Position numbers and translations under genes: made by a program
The notes under the pieces: model-generated
Databases searched by the model: none
What the model was told of the DNA's origin: nothing
What the model saw: the letters and a program-made list of their open reading frames with translations, nothing else
Assembly: GCA_026195905.1 (NCBI GenBank)
Contig: JAPHRE010000054.1
Coordinates: 40,719 to 104,718, forward strand
DNA length: 64,000 nt
From: Pseudopelagicola sp.
GTDB taxonomy: Bacteria > Pseudomonadota > Alphaproteobacteria > Rhodobacterales > Rhodobacteraceae
Direction of reading: 5' to 3'
In this document: piece after piece, positions 1 through 7,980 of the stretch
How positions within the stretch are numbered: the first letter of the stretch is position 1
Layout of the letters: each line of letters opens with the position of its first letter

Positions 1-330
1 GATACTTCGAAATACTTTAACCCAAATAAGCCGCCCAACACCCTTTCCGCCAATTGCTTCCTTGAACCGGCTGTCGCTCGTGTCGAACGCCTCAAGATTC
101 CCGGGTGTGAAGCCTGTGCCGTTGTCCGTAATCGATATCTTCTCGATGAGGTTTTCGCCGTCCGTGTCAACTTTGACCGTTATTTCACCTCGTGATGCCG
201 CGTTTTCCCCAAATTTGGCCTCGATTGCGTGCACTGAATTGCTAACTGCCTCGTAGACTGAATAGAGGATGGCAAGCTTGCCGTCAGGCAGACCCATGTT
301 GCTGATGCGTCCAAGGACATCAAATTTCAT
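1..330 (-). CDS. GHKL-fold ATPase, N-terminal part (runs off left edge)
   Basis: The reverse strand is open from an ATG at 330 to the window edge (110 codons, no stop). The translation carries the GHKL (Hsp90/MutL/histidine-kinase/MORC-type) nucleotide-binding motifs in order: an N-box with E27 and N31 in YEAVSNS, a G1 box DNGTGF at 69-74, and a glycine lid GGKGVGR at 94-100. A GAGGGA ribosome-binding site lies just upstream. The arrangement resembles HATPase_c_3-type proteins more than histidine kinases, because the fold starts at residue 1 with no sensor or HisKA region. It sits inside the predicted integrative element, so it is accessory cargo. Such standalone ATPases occur in defence-type cargo, but the C-terminal domains that would define its role are outside the window. 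Confidence 0.72.
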   Translation of the reverse strand, partial: MKFDVLGRISNMGLPDGKLAILYSVYEAVSNSVHAIEAKFGENAASRGEITVKVDTDGENLIEKISITDNGTGFTPGNLEAFDTSDSRFKEAIGGKGVGRLIWVKVFRSI

Positions 331-1017
331 CGGCTTCCCTCAACAACGGTACCTTGGTTTCTGTGCTCAAATGGTCCGAAACCACTCTCGGCACAGTTGC
401 AGATCATTCCGTTGCAGACCAGATCAAAGTGTGTGAGTCCGAGACGGGTCTTTCAACCTATCCCGGACTAGACCGGTATCTCCCAACCGGAAGGGGGTAT
501 GTTCCTGGGTTCTGAAATCTTTCTCGAATGCATCATCTTTATCCTTCCAAAGATATAGAACGGTGCAATTCTGATTGTCCTGTTTCCTATAACCATGATG
601 CGTATGCATAGTGTGAAGGGGGTGCGCCGGTGACGCTTCGTTGGTCCTTGGCTGAATGCTCTCGGCCCCGACATGTGAACACAAACAGTTGCAGAAGGGC
701 GGTCTTGTTGCCCGACGATCTTCTATACACCCGCTCAGACTCGATCACATAAATTTGGAAGGACGATTCATTGGTGGGTGGCAGAGGTTTCTTTGGTGGT
801 TCAGGGTTTCTCGATTTGGTTCGCTGGTGTTTCCCTCGATTTTGAAAACAAATGGGACATGCGCGAATAGGACGGCACCGGCATGTTTCGGAGCCAGTTT
901 CCCAAGCCGGACTTCATCCTCATAAGGACAGAGTCAATGGAGCTGGTGGACAGTTCCCCAGTGTTTCTCAGTTTCTCTGGGGTAACACAGGGGAACCGGG
1001 CCGTGACGGGCCTTTTG
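331..1017. other. Long stretch without a recognisable gene
   Basis: About 690 bases between the GHKL ATPase start and the end of the arm-domain protein. Short open frames occur on both strands, but none has a convincing ribosome-binding site, coding-like composition or recognisable product. The part next to 330 presumably holds the promoter of the ATPase gene. The composition is less GC-rich than the core genome, as expected inside an integrated element. Confidence 0.4.
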
Positions 1018-1602
1018 TCATTTCGCCTGTTTCAAAAGCTGACCGCTTTTGTGCATCGGTCGGGGGTCGTTCCCTGCCAATGCTTCGATCCGAACCTCAC
1101 GGGCCAATCGTTTCGCTAAATCCAGAGGCAGGTTGCCGGGCTTGCCTAAGGTGATTTTACCCTGAACCCTGCGCCCTTTAATCCTGAACATGACGATGTA
1201 GCTCCGTATGCCCGATGGTCGAATACGCAGCCCAAAACCGGGCGGGTTTTCTGACCATATCGTATATTCAATACTGCGAGGCGGGGCTGTGGCCACGGTT
1301 TCTTCGGTCAGGTCGGGGCGGATGACAACGGCCAGCTTTTGGACCTCGGTGTTCATCGTGGGCACGACGAACAACTCTTCGGGGTCGATGTCGGCCAAAT
1401 ACTCGTCTGACAGATCGACCTTTTCTTTGAAATACCGGGGCAGCTTGTCCCTAAATGCCCGCTTTGCGAATTCATGACCGTATCCCTGATGCCGCAAAGC
1501 CCAGTAGGCATCATTGCGGACGCGTGGGTCTTCCGGGCCGATTGGTTCGCGTTGCAGCCGTTGCAGGAATTGCTTGTCGTCTGGGTTGTTGCGGGGCCTC
1601 AT
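1018..1602 (-). CDS. Protein with a lone integrase-type arm-DNA-binding domain
   Basis: About 194 residues from ATG 1602; a TTG at 1617 is an in-frame alternative. The C-terminal part (roughly residues 110-180) contains WSENPPGFGLRIRPSG, followed by FRIKGRRVQGKITLG and a helix. This closely parallels the N-terminal arm domain of the integrase at 2432-3724, where the matching segment is WCGKQPGFGVRVWPNG. No core-binding or catalytic domain follows: the frame stops soon after the arm domain, and I see no continuation in other frames. The first 100 residues are unrecognised. It lies downstream of a small gene in the same direction. It may bind the same arm sites as the integrase and modulate excision, or it may be a remnant of a second recombinase. 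Confidence 0.6.
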   Translation of the reverse strand: MRPRNNPDDKQFLQRLQREPIGPEDPRVRNDAYWALRHQGYGHEFAKRAFRDKLPRYFKEKVDLSDEYLADIDPEELFVVPTMNTEVQKLAVVIRPDLTEETVATAPPRSIEYTIWSENPPGFGLRIRPSGIRSYIVMFRIKGRRVQGKITLGKPGNLPLDLAKRLAREVRIEALAGNDPRPMHKSGQLLKQAK

Positions 1603-1629
1603 GGCGAAACCCCGCAAGCGTGGTGTGCC

Positions 1630-1839
1630 CTATCGGGCGATGTCGGCTTTGTTCGCTCCGAAGTATTCCGCGAGCTGCGGAATGGTCGCCGTGGTGTAGA
1701 CGGACGGACCACAGGAGAGATAGAGGATTGCTCCATCGCCACCGTTGGCACGACCTCCGGCAACTTGGCTGCGCCGCACAAGTGCACCGCCGCCGCTTTT
1801 GGCCGGAATGAGGATGAAGTTGTCATTTTGATCTTCCAT
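1630..1839 (-). CDS. Small protein of unknown function
   Basis: A 69-residue product. The start chosen is the ATG at 1839, preceded by GAAAGGG at suitable spacing; an upstream in-frame start (1899) lacks this. The sequence contains a glycine-rich stretch (SGGGALV) and a C-terminal segment resembling a short helix pair. I do not recognise the family. It ends 27 bases before the ATG of the arm-domain protein and reads in the same direction as it and the HTH gene, so the three may be co-transcribed. The reading frame overlaps open frames on the other strand, so the gene itself is only moderately certain. Confidence 0.45.
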   Translation of the reverse strand: MEDQNDNFILIPAKSGGGALVRRSQVAGGRANGGDGAILYLSCGPSVYTTATIPQLAEYFGANKADIAR

Positions 1840-1968
1840 GACGAGACCCTTTCTGTTGGTTGGCGTCATGGTGAAGACCGGGTGGCCTTCACCTATCAAT
1901 ACAAACCAGACCCCCAGAAGGTGTCAACTAATGAGTTGCGTAAGTCGTTGATAAGGCTGTTTTTTGCC

Positions 1969-2298
1969 TTACCCCGGATTGCCAGCAAGCATCTCAAAGA
2001 TATCTAAGTCTCGACTGCCTGTTTCAGCCTTAGGTTTTCTCAGAGCATGTTTGCGCCTTGTCATGATGACATTCGCGCAAATGGGTGTTTCGGACGTTGT
2101 CCGACGCTTTTGGGTGCGACCCTCAACCCATTGGTCAAGGTCTTCCTGAGTATAGTAAACTCGGCTTCCAAGCTTAATATGGCATGCTCCTCCACCCGTG
2201 TGACGAAGCTTGGCCATGTAGGCCATACTGTATGTGATGTTGTATGCCCGATTGAGATACTGGCGGGCCTCCATCGGCGTAAGATAGTCCTGTGCCAT
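1969..2298 (-). CDS. Excisionase/AlpA-like HTH DNA-binding protein
   Basis: A 109-residue protein. The ATG at 2298 is preceded by AAGGAGT with a 7-base spacer, which decides it over an ATG 16 codons upstream. The N-terminal 65 residues match the HTH_17/excisionase pattern: a first helix beginning DYLTPMEARQYLN, a recognition region, then KLGSRVYYTQEDLDQWVE, which is the usual wing and C-terminal helix. The remaining basic C-terminus (RRKHALRKPK) is unassigned. Position directly beside the integrase suggests a recombination directionality factor or a regulator of the element. Confidence 0.7.
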   Translation of the reverse strand: MAQDYLTPMEARQYLNRAYNITYSMAYMAKLRHTGGGACHIKLGSRVYYTQEDLDQWVEGRTQKRRTTSETPICANVIMTRRKHALRKPKAETGSRDLDIFEMLAGNPG

Positions 2299-2431
2299 CA
2301 GTGCACTCCTTTGTTGCTTTCGAGTGCGACGCTCCTTGTCGCCCATATTAATACAGTGGGCGGCTCGAAATCTGCGGCGATCAGGAGTAACGATTTGTTA
2401 CATGCGGGGATTGTCAGGTAATTCCAAAGTG

Positions 2432-3724
2432 TTACTTCCCATCCCCTTTTTGTACATTCTGGAACGGGATATTGTCAGCCATTTGGTTTAACGCCCGGCG
2501 CAGCGGGTCTTCGGTCAGGTGGGCGTACCGCGCGGTCGTTTCTGGCGACTTGTGTCCGAGAAGTTTTCCGATCATCTGAAGACTCAATCCTTGTTCAGCC
2601 CCGATGGATGCAAATGTGTGGCGCAAATCATGCAGGCGAACATCTGAAATCTCGGCATGATCAGAAATCCGCTTCCATGGACGTTTGAGATCGGCGCGGG
2701 GTCGATCCGGGCTTCCCCCGGCAATCACATAGGTTCCGACACGGGGCAGGTTTTCCAGAACGTCAATCGCCGCGTTGGAGAGATAAACTGTTTTGCGGCC
2801 AGTCTTGCTGTCGGGCAGGTGAAGCAGGCCACGCTCCAAGTCCACCTCGGTCCACCGCAAATGCAGGATTTCCCGCAGGCGACAACCCGTCAGGAGCAAA
2901 AGCCTGGTTGCGCCGATTACGTGGGGGGAAAGAACTTCACGCATATTGCCGTCTTTTGGTCGGTGTTTGATTTTTGCCTCGTCCCGAAGGGTCCATGGCA
3001 GGCCAATTGTCTCCGCCGTCTCCAATGTCCTCGCCAGTCGATCAAGCTCATCTTTACTCAGGAAGCGTTCTTTCGAACCGTCCTTGAATACCTTCACACC
3101 TGCGCAGGGATTCGATGGGACATAGCTGTGGTTCACAGCATAGGTGAAAATTCCTCCCAACAGACGAACTGAGCGGGTTGCCGTTCCTTTGCCACCGGTG
3201 ATGATTGAGCGCCCCTTGGCAGTTCGAGTATCTCTTGCCGTCTTTCCCATGGCGACATCGTTCAACATTCGCTCAACATCTTGCCTTGTCACACTGCTAA
3301 TCTTCTTTTTTCCAAGAAGGGGTCGAACATGACCATTGATGCGGCCAATGTCGGTCTTGATGGTGCTGGTCTTCTTTGTCGTCATGCCGTGTTTGATGTA
3401 CTCGTCACATAGCTCACTCACCGTCATTTCTGACCTCGCCCGCCGTTCCTCTCCGACAAGATCGTTCCCAAGTTGAGCTGACGCCAGATAGGTCTCTGCT
3501 GCCTTTCTAGCCTCGTCTGCGGTCACAGTCCCGAAAACACCCAGCGACTTTCGACGGGTTGGCGATCCTCGACCGCCGGTGCGGTACTGCACGACAAAGG
3601 TCTTCCTGCCGTTCGGCCAAACCCGAACACCAAAGCCCGGTTGTTTGCCGCACCACACGAAGTAGTCCTTCGCCTTCAGCTCCAGCTTTTCCACCACAGT
3701 CTTTGTCAGTCGATTTTGGGTCAT
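2432..3724 (-). CDS. int: Tyrosine recombinase (integrase) of the integrative element
   Basis: Counting from the ATG at 3724 the protein has 430 residues; a 459-residue version from 3811 is open but less likely. Domains in order: an arm-DNA-binding domain (DUF4102-like, residues 1-90), a SAM-like core-binding domain (about 100-205) and the catalytic domain (about 220-410). The catalytic residues are all visible: R282 in TGCRLRE, K307 in DSKTGRK, H365 and R368 in LHDLRHT, H391 in LLGHKS, and Y400 in TTARYAHL. It should be active. It stands about 170 bases from a tRNA-Pro 3' fragment and points away from it, the usual layout of an island integrase next to its attachment site. No strong ribosome-binding site was found for either start. 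Confidence 0.93.
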   Translation of the reverse strand: MTQNRLTKTVVEKLELKAKDYFVWCGKQPGFGVRVWPNGRKTFVVQYRTGGRGSPTRRKSLGVFGTVTADEARKAAETYLASAQLGNDLVGEERRARSEMTVSELCDEYIKHGMTTKKTSTIKTDIGRINGHVRPLLGKKKISSVTRQDVERMLNDVAMGKTARDTRTAKGRSIITGGKGTATRSVRLLGGIFTYAVNHSYVPSNPCAGVKVFKDGSKERFLSKDELDRLARTLETAETIGLPWTLRDEAKIKHRPKDGNMREVLSPHVIGATRLLLLTGCRLREILHLRWTEVDLERGLLHLPDSKTGRKTVYLSNAAIDVLENLPRVGTYVIAGGSPDRPRADLKRPWKRISDHAEISDVRLHDLRHTFASIGAEQGLSLQMIGKLLGHKSPETTARYAHLTEDPLRRALNQMADNIPFQNVQKGDGK

Positions 3725-3843
3725 TTTGTCAAAGGAAGCACATAGGAAGCACGGTTTGCGTAAAGTGAGGTAGTTTGGATCGTTCCACTTCAGGCCGATC
3801 CACCTTAACAAAACACTATTTTCTCTATAAAATCAAACTTTAC

Positions 3844-3859
3844 GGTAACTCGTGGTAAC
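3844..3859. repeat. Possible integrase arm-binding direct repeat
   Basis: Two copies of GGTAAC separated by TCGT lie between the integrase start and the att site. Related GTAAC/GTTAC pairs occur beyond the integrase stop at about 2390-2436. Position fits arm-type recombinase sites, but the repeat is short and could be chance. Confidence 0.25.
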
Positions 3860-3890
3860 AAGAGGAAATATCAGAATTTCTCATTCCCTA

Positions 3891-3938
3891 GCCTTCGGGA
3901 GGCAGGGGTCGGAGGTTCGAATCCTCTCACTCCGACCA
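3891..3938 (+). repeat. att site: 3' half of tRNA-Pro(CGG)
   Basis: The sequence reads as a tRNA 3' half: anticodon loop TTCGGGA with CGG at the anticodon position, the 3' strand of the anticodon stem, a variable loop, a T arm (GGAGG-TTCGAAT-CCTCT), the acceptor 3' strand CACTCCG, then A and CCA. The matching 5' half (expected to begin CGGAGTG) is absent upstream, and the 5' strand of the anticodon stem is mismatched (TAGCC against GGCAG). So this is not a complete tRNA gene but the copy left by integration at the tRNA 3' end. The intact gene should lie off the left edge, reading the same way. The identity block starts in the anticodon arm, where tyrosine recombinases commonly cross over. Confidence 0.82.
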
Positions 3939-3945
3939 ATTAAAC

Positions 3946-3968
3946 AAGGCGCCCTAGGGCGCCTTTTT
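3946..3968 (+). terminator. Rho-independent terminator after the tRNA fragment
   Basis: A perfect 9-bp stem, AAGGCGCCC and GGGCGCCTT around TA, runs into a T tract. It was probably the terminator of the original tRNA-Pro gene, moved with the chromosomal side of the junction. Confidence 0.8.
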
Positions 3969-4016
3969 GTTTGGCGATGGGTCGCGTTGGGGCGGGTTGT
4001 GCTTTAGAGACGTCGC

Positions 4017-5126
4017 ATGAACAATGAACCGCTCTTCGAAATATTCCTACAGACGACTCCGGGTCTTGAGATTGTCTTGCGCGATGAGGCTCTCGCGGCT
4101 GGCTTTCGCAAGCCCAAGGCGATGCCGGGTGGCGTGCGGCTTCGCGGAAATTGGCGCGATGTATGGCGTGCCAATCTTGTTTTGCGCGGTGCGAGTCGCG
4201 TGCTTGCGCGGATTGCTGGCTTTCAGGCTATGCACCTCACACAATTGGAAAAATTGGCCTCGGAGATCCCTTGGGTGAAATACTTGAGCGCTGATTTTCC
4301 GGTGCGTGTGGAGGTGAGTACGCGGGGGTCTAAGATCTATCATGCGGGGGCGGCGCGGGAGCGGGTGGAGCGTGCTTTGGCGGCGAATGGGATGGCGGTG
4401 GATCGGGAGGCGGATGTTTCGGTGCGCCTCAGGATCGAGGATAACCAGTGCGTGTTCTCGCTCGATACGTCTGGCGATCTGCTTCACAAGCGCGGTTATA
4501 AAGAGGCGGTTGCCAAGGCACCAATGCGTGAGACATTGGCGCCGCTTTTCCTGCGTGCTGCGGGGTATGATGGCCAAGAGCCTGTGCTTGATCCGATGTG
4601 TGGATCGGGCACGTTTGTCATTGAGGCCGCCGAAATGGCGATGGGGCTTGCACCGGGGCGCGCGCGCCGGTTTGCGTTTGAGAAACTGGCGACATTTGAT
4701 CCCGATGCTTGGGCTGAATTAGTCTCTAATATAGTCTCTAATAAGGCGAAAAACACCTATTTCGGCTCTGACAGAAATGCCGGGGCCATAGCCGCTGCAC
4801 AGGCGAATGCGGCGCGCGCCGGGGTGTCGGTGTGCACCGTTTTCAGGGCCGGACCAGTGAGCGAATTGCAACGGCCAGAAGGGCCAGCGGGGCTTGTCAT
4901 GGCCAACCCGCCTTATGGGACGAGGATCGGCGACAAGCGCGGTTTGTATGCCTTGCATGGGGCGCTGGGCCAGACGTTGAAAGAGCGTTTTCAAGGCTGG
5001 CGGGTGGCGATTGTCACGACCGAGGAAAGCCTTGCAAGAGCGACGGGATTGCCGTTCCAACCCGCTGGCCCGCAGGTGCCACATGGCGGGCTGAAGGTCC
5101 GTCTTTATCAGACAAATCCCCTCTAA
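4017..5126 (+). CDS. THUMP-domain class I SAM-dependent RNA methyltransferase
   Basis: 369 residues, of the COG0116 (RlmL N-terminal-like) type. Residues 1-165 form the ferredoxin-like/THUMP RNA-binding part; the methyltransferase domain follows, with DPMCGSGT at 192-199 (SAM binding) and NPPYGTR at 297-303, the NPPY catalytic motif of N2-guanine methyltransferases. It lacks the RlmK half of the E. coli fusion, as in most alphaproteobacterial homologues. The likely substrate is a guanine in 23S rRNA or tRNA, but position cannot be told from sequence. It is the first core gene after the att site and stands alone, with a dispersed repeat starting at its stop codon. Confidence 0.85.
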   Translation: MNNEPLFEIFLQTTPGLEIVLRDEALAAGFRKPKAMPGGVRLRGNWRDVWRANLVLRGASRVLARIAGFQAMHLTQLEKLASEIPWVKYLSADFPVRVEVSTRGSKIYHAGAARERVERALAANGMAVDREADVSVRLRIEDNQCVFSLDTSGDLLHKRGYKEAVAKAPMRETLAPLFLRAAGYDGQEPVLDPMCGSGTFVIEAAEMAMGLAPGRARRFAFEKLATFDPDAWAELVSNIVSNKAKNTYFGSDRNAGAIAAAQANAARAGVSVCTVFRAGPVSELQRPEGPAGLVMANPPYGTRIGDKRGLYALHGALGQTLKERFQGWRVAIVTTEESLARATGLPFQPAGPQVPHGGLKVRLYQTNPL

Positions 5127-5186
5127 AACGCACGTCGGTATTGCGTATGTATTCCGTCTGTATTGCGACAGTGCGAGTTTGGCCTC
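5127..5186 (+). repeat. Dispersed 11-bp-unit repeat, copy A
   Basis: Begins directly after the methyltransferase stop codon. Three 11-bp units (GTCGGTATTGC, GTATGTATTCC, GTCTGTATTGC) are followed by a GCGACAGTGCGAGTTTGGCC tail. Copies B (28081) and C (60805) share the unit order and tail. Confidence 0.7.
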
Positions 5187-5503
5187 CCAAATACCGCATC
5201 CGGGCGCGTCTGGCGCGTATTGCGGAGGGCGCATGCGGCGGTGTCCGGTTGACGAAGTGACCTTGCGTCGGTTCCAGCCCTATGGGGCAGGTTGTTGCGA
5301 GGTTTGCCAGTTCGCGGTTTTCGAATTCAGCCCTGACTGCTAAAGCCCTTGGCAGAAGACAAACAATGATGTTCGGGTTGGTTTGGCGACGTTCCGTTTC
5401 GGGGTTTCTTGGGCGGCAAGCGCCACTGCTCTGAGTGCGGTTGAGACCTCTGGTCAAGGCATTGGAAACCCGGTAGCGTCTGCGAAAACGACGAGGATTA
5501 TTG
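5187..5503. other. Intergenic stretch before the ABC exporter gene
   Basis: About 317 bases with no supportable gene on either strand. It presumably contains the promoter of the ABC exporter operon; I cannot pick out a clear -35/-10 pair. Confidence 0.4.
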
Positions 5504-7204
5504 GTGAGCACATCCCTTCCCAATCAAGGCGCAAGCGGGCAACCGCCCGAAAGCGCGTTTGAGCGCCGCCGCACCATATTGCGTTACCTTCTCGTAACCA
5601 GCGGCGTGGTGAAAGACCCCATTATCATATTGACCTTCCTCAGCAGCCTTTCGCGCACCGGGTTGATGTATTCGATCAACGAAACGGCACAGAACGCGTC
5701 GAAAGGGATTAGCCTTTGGTCGTTTGGCATTGTGGGTTGTGCGTTTGCCATGCTGCTTTGTGGCTACTGGCTTCGGGTGCGGATGCATGCGCTTATCACG
5801 CGGGTGCGTGAGGAAACGCGTATCCGGCTTGCCCGGACACTTCTTCGGGCGGATATTGATTTTCTACAGACAAGCCCGCATGGGCAGGTCCATAGCGCGA
5901 TCACCTATGAAATTGACCAGATGACGGGGGCCATTACGAACATTGTCTCGGCCATTGAGGCGCTTGTCATCATCGTGTTTGTCGTGCCTTACCTGTTCTG
6001 GATCAGTTGGACCTCGGGGGTTGCCACCACGGCGGCGATCGGAATCGGCATTGTGGGTTACCTGTTCTTCGACCGCCCGGCGCGTAGAAGTATGCGAGTT
6101 GCCTCGGATGCGCGCGGGGTCTTTTTTGACCGCGCCCGCGATCTTTTGTCGGGATGGAAGGAACTGCGGTTGCGCAAATCCCGGCGTCAGGCGCTTGAGG
6201 ACGAGACCATTGAGGTGATTGGCGAAGTGACCCGCCACACGATCACCGCCGAAAAATACTATGCCATGAGCAATGCCATCGGACAGGCGGCGGTCGTGCT
6301 GCTGCTTTGTTTTGTGGTGATCGTGATACCGCTTTTGCCGGGCGGCGGCGTTGCGGTGATGTTCCAGGTGCTGACGGTCATTTTCCTAACCAGCGGACCT
6401 ATTGAATTGATGTTCGGGGCGTTTCCGGTTCTGAGCCGTGCGGAACATTCCTATTACCGGATTCAGGCTGTTGAACAGGCGCTTGTTGCGGCGCAGTCCC
6501 CTGCGCTTGACGGGCCTGTCACGGCACCTTCGGGCTTCAAGAGCATCCGCCTTGAGGGGATCGAGGCTAAGGTCGGTGAAGCAGATGGGCACGGGGGCGA
6601 AGCCTTTCAGCTTGGCCCGGTGAACCTTGAGTTCAAGCCGGGCGAGACTGTGTTTATCTGTGGCGGCAACGGGTCGGGCAAGACGACGCTTCTTGATATT
6701 ATCACCGGGTTGCGCAACCCGGATGGCGGCGCGATTCTGCTTGATGGTCAGGTTCTTGATGCCGAGAGCCGCGCCGCTTACCGCGAACTTTTCTCATCGG
6801 TGTTTAGCAGTTTCCACCTGTTCTCGCGGGCCTATGGCCTTGGCGAGGACGAGCTTGCGCATTTGAAGCAGCGGATCAACGACCTGAACCTCTCAGAGCG
6901 GGTTTCGATCCTTGAAGATCGGTTCTCGACGCTGGCGCTTTCGGCGGGGCAAAAGCGGCGGCTGGCGCTTTCGGTGGCTCTTGCTGAGCGCCGCCCGATC
7001 ATCGTTCTTGACGAGTTTGCCGCCGACCAAGACCCGGCGCATCGCGCATTCTTTTACGATGTCTTGATCCCTGAATTGTCGAAAGGCGGTCAGCTTGTCA
7101 TCGCGATTACGCATGACGACCATCAGTTTCACAAATGCGACCGCCTTATCAAAATGGCAGACGGCAAGGTCGAGAGCATTACGACACCGGAACGGGCGGC
7201 ATGA
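5504..7204 (+). CDS. ABC exporter with fused TM and ATPase domains, cyclic-peptide-export (PvdE/SyrD) type
   Basis: About 566 residues. A TTG at 5501 or GTG at 5504 follows a GAGGA; GTG has the better spacing. The N-terminal half has about six hydrophobic segments of an exporter-type TM domain. The C-terminal ATPase has Walker A GGNGSGKTT (about 388-396), signature LSAGQ (about 480) and Walker B IIVLDE (about 500), followed by an H-loop region ITHDD. Architecture and the short ATPase resemble the PvdE/SyrD cyclic peptide exporters (COG4615). No peptide synthetase is nearby, so the substrate is open. The stop overlaps the start of the next gene (ATGA), which indicates translational coupling. 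Confidence 0.85.
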   Translation: MSTSLPNQGASGQPPESAFERRRTILRYLLVTSGVVKDPIIILTFLSSLSRTGLMYSINETAQNASKGISLWSFGIVGCAFAMLLCGYWLRVRMHALITRVREETRIRLARTLLRADIDFLQTSPHGQVHSAITYEIDQMTGAITNIVSAIEALVIIVFVVPYLFWISWTSGVATTAAIGIGIVGYLFFDRPARRSMRVASDARGVFFDRARDLLSGWKELRLRKSRRQALEDETIEVIGEVTRHTITAEKYYAMSNAIGQAAVVLLLCFVVIVIPLLPGGGVAVMFQVLTVIFLTSGPIELMFGAFPVLSRAEHSYYRIQAVEQALVAAQSPALDGPVTAPSGFKSIRLEGIEAKVGEADGHGGEAFQLGPVNLEFKPGETVFICGGNGSGKTTLLDIITGLRNPDGGAILLDGQVLDAESRAAYRELFSSVFSSFHLFSRAYGLGEDELAHLKQRINDLNLSERVSILEDRFSTLALSAGQKRRLALSVALAERRPIIVLDEFAADQDPAHRAFFYDVLIPELSKGGQLVIAITHDDHQFHKCDRLIKMADGKVESITTPERAA

Positions 7205-7980
7205 GCATCTCGTATACTGTCAGCCGGGGTAGCGCATGGCTTGTTGCGCTTGCGTTGGGGACCACGGGGTTTGTTGTCGTGGCGGTCAATGTCCTCATCT
7301 ACTGGGCGCGTGACCTCTATGCGTTCAATCACCCCGAGCGAGTCGCCAGCAAACCGGCCACTGTGAGCCAGACGCTCGCGGATCAGATTATCGGGCCGTT
7401 TTTCGCGACATGGATGTTGATCTGTGCGCCGATCCTGCTTGTCGGGGTGGTGTCCTTTATCAGTGCGGGCCTGATCGAGTTCCGCAAATCGGGTTTGGGC
7501 ACGGCCGCCGATATGCGCCGTATCCGTATTCTGACCGTGACGGTTTGTGTGTTGCAGGCGATGGCCTCGGTTGGGATGATTATGTTGAGCCATTTCCGGT
7601 TCCCTGACCACCACGAGTTGCACATGGTTGGCTCATATCTGTTTTTCTTTTCGCAGGCTTTTGTGATCGTTTTTGGAGAGGTGTTGTCGCGCAGCTATGA
7701 GAAACAGCCGGATGGGGCGACCTTCCTGAGAGGGGCGGGGGCAAGAATCCGGCGGTGGTATGTCTGGATTCCGATCGGGCTTGGGGTTGGGTATCTCACG
7801 CTGTTTATTCTCAAGGGGTATGATCTTGGGGCAATTTATCCGACGGTCTATTATACCTATACGCTGACCGAGCCGCTTTTGATCTCATCGTTTCTTGGGT
7901 ATTTGCTGACCTATCATTTCGACATGGTCATGGCGCTCGGAGGTTATTTCCGGTCCCGGTCAATGGCACCGAGCATCTGA
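7201..7980 (+). CDS. Six-TM membrane protein, Frag1/DRAM/Sfk1-like
   Basis: 259 residues from an ATG that overlaps the ABC exporter stop. Six hydrophobic segments are visible, with a polar loop containing HFRFPDHHELH before segment 4, which reads GSYLFFFSQAF. The topology and the His/Asp-rich loop before a Phe-rich helix resemble the Frag1/DRAM/Sfk1 family, found in some bacteria. The assignment rests on pattern resemblance and is tentative. Coupling to the exporter suggests the two work together, perhaps on a membrane-associated substrate. Its last 37 bases overlap the convergent CDP-alcohol phosphatidyltransferase gene. Confidence 0.6.
   Translation: MSISYTVSRGSAWLVALALGTTGFVVVAVNVLIYWARDLYAFNHPERVASKPATVSQTLADQIIGPFFATWMLICAPILLVGVVSFISAGLIEFRKSGLGTAADMRRIRILTVTVCVLQAMASVGMIMLSHFRFPDHHELHMVGSYLFFFSQAFVIVFGEVLSRSYEKQPDGATFLRGAGARIRRWYVWIPIGLGVGYLTLFILKGYDLGAIYPTVYYTYTLTEPLLISSFLGYLLTYHFDMVMALGGYFRSRSMAPSI

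Noticed and set aside
62..256. Plus-strand open frame at the left edge
   Set aside because: It overlaps the antisense of the GHKL ATPase, whose motifs are clear.
424..684. Minus-strand open frames upstream of the ATPase gene
   Set aside because: Odd composition, no ribosome-binding site and no recognisable product; treated as noise.
968..1021. 17-codon ORF overlapping the arm-domain gene stop (ATGA)
   Set aside because: Very short and proline/basic-rich with no supporting features; coupling alone is not enough.
3891..3938. A complete tRNA-Pro gene
   Set aside because: No 5' half (D arm, acceptor 5' strand) is present, and the anticodon stem is mismatched.
5127..5186. CRISPR-like array
   Set aside because: Units are 11 bp, contiguous and without unique spacers.
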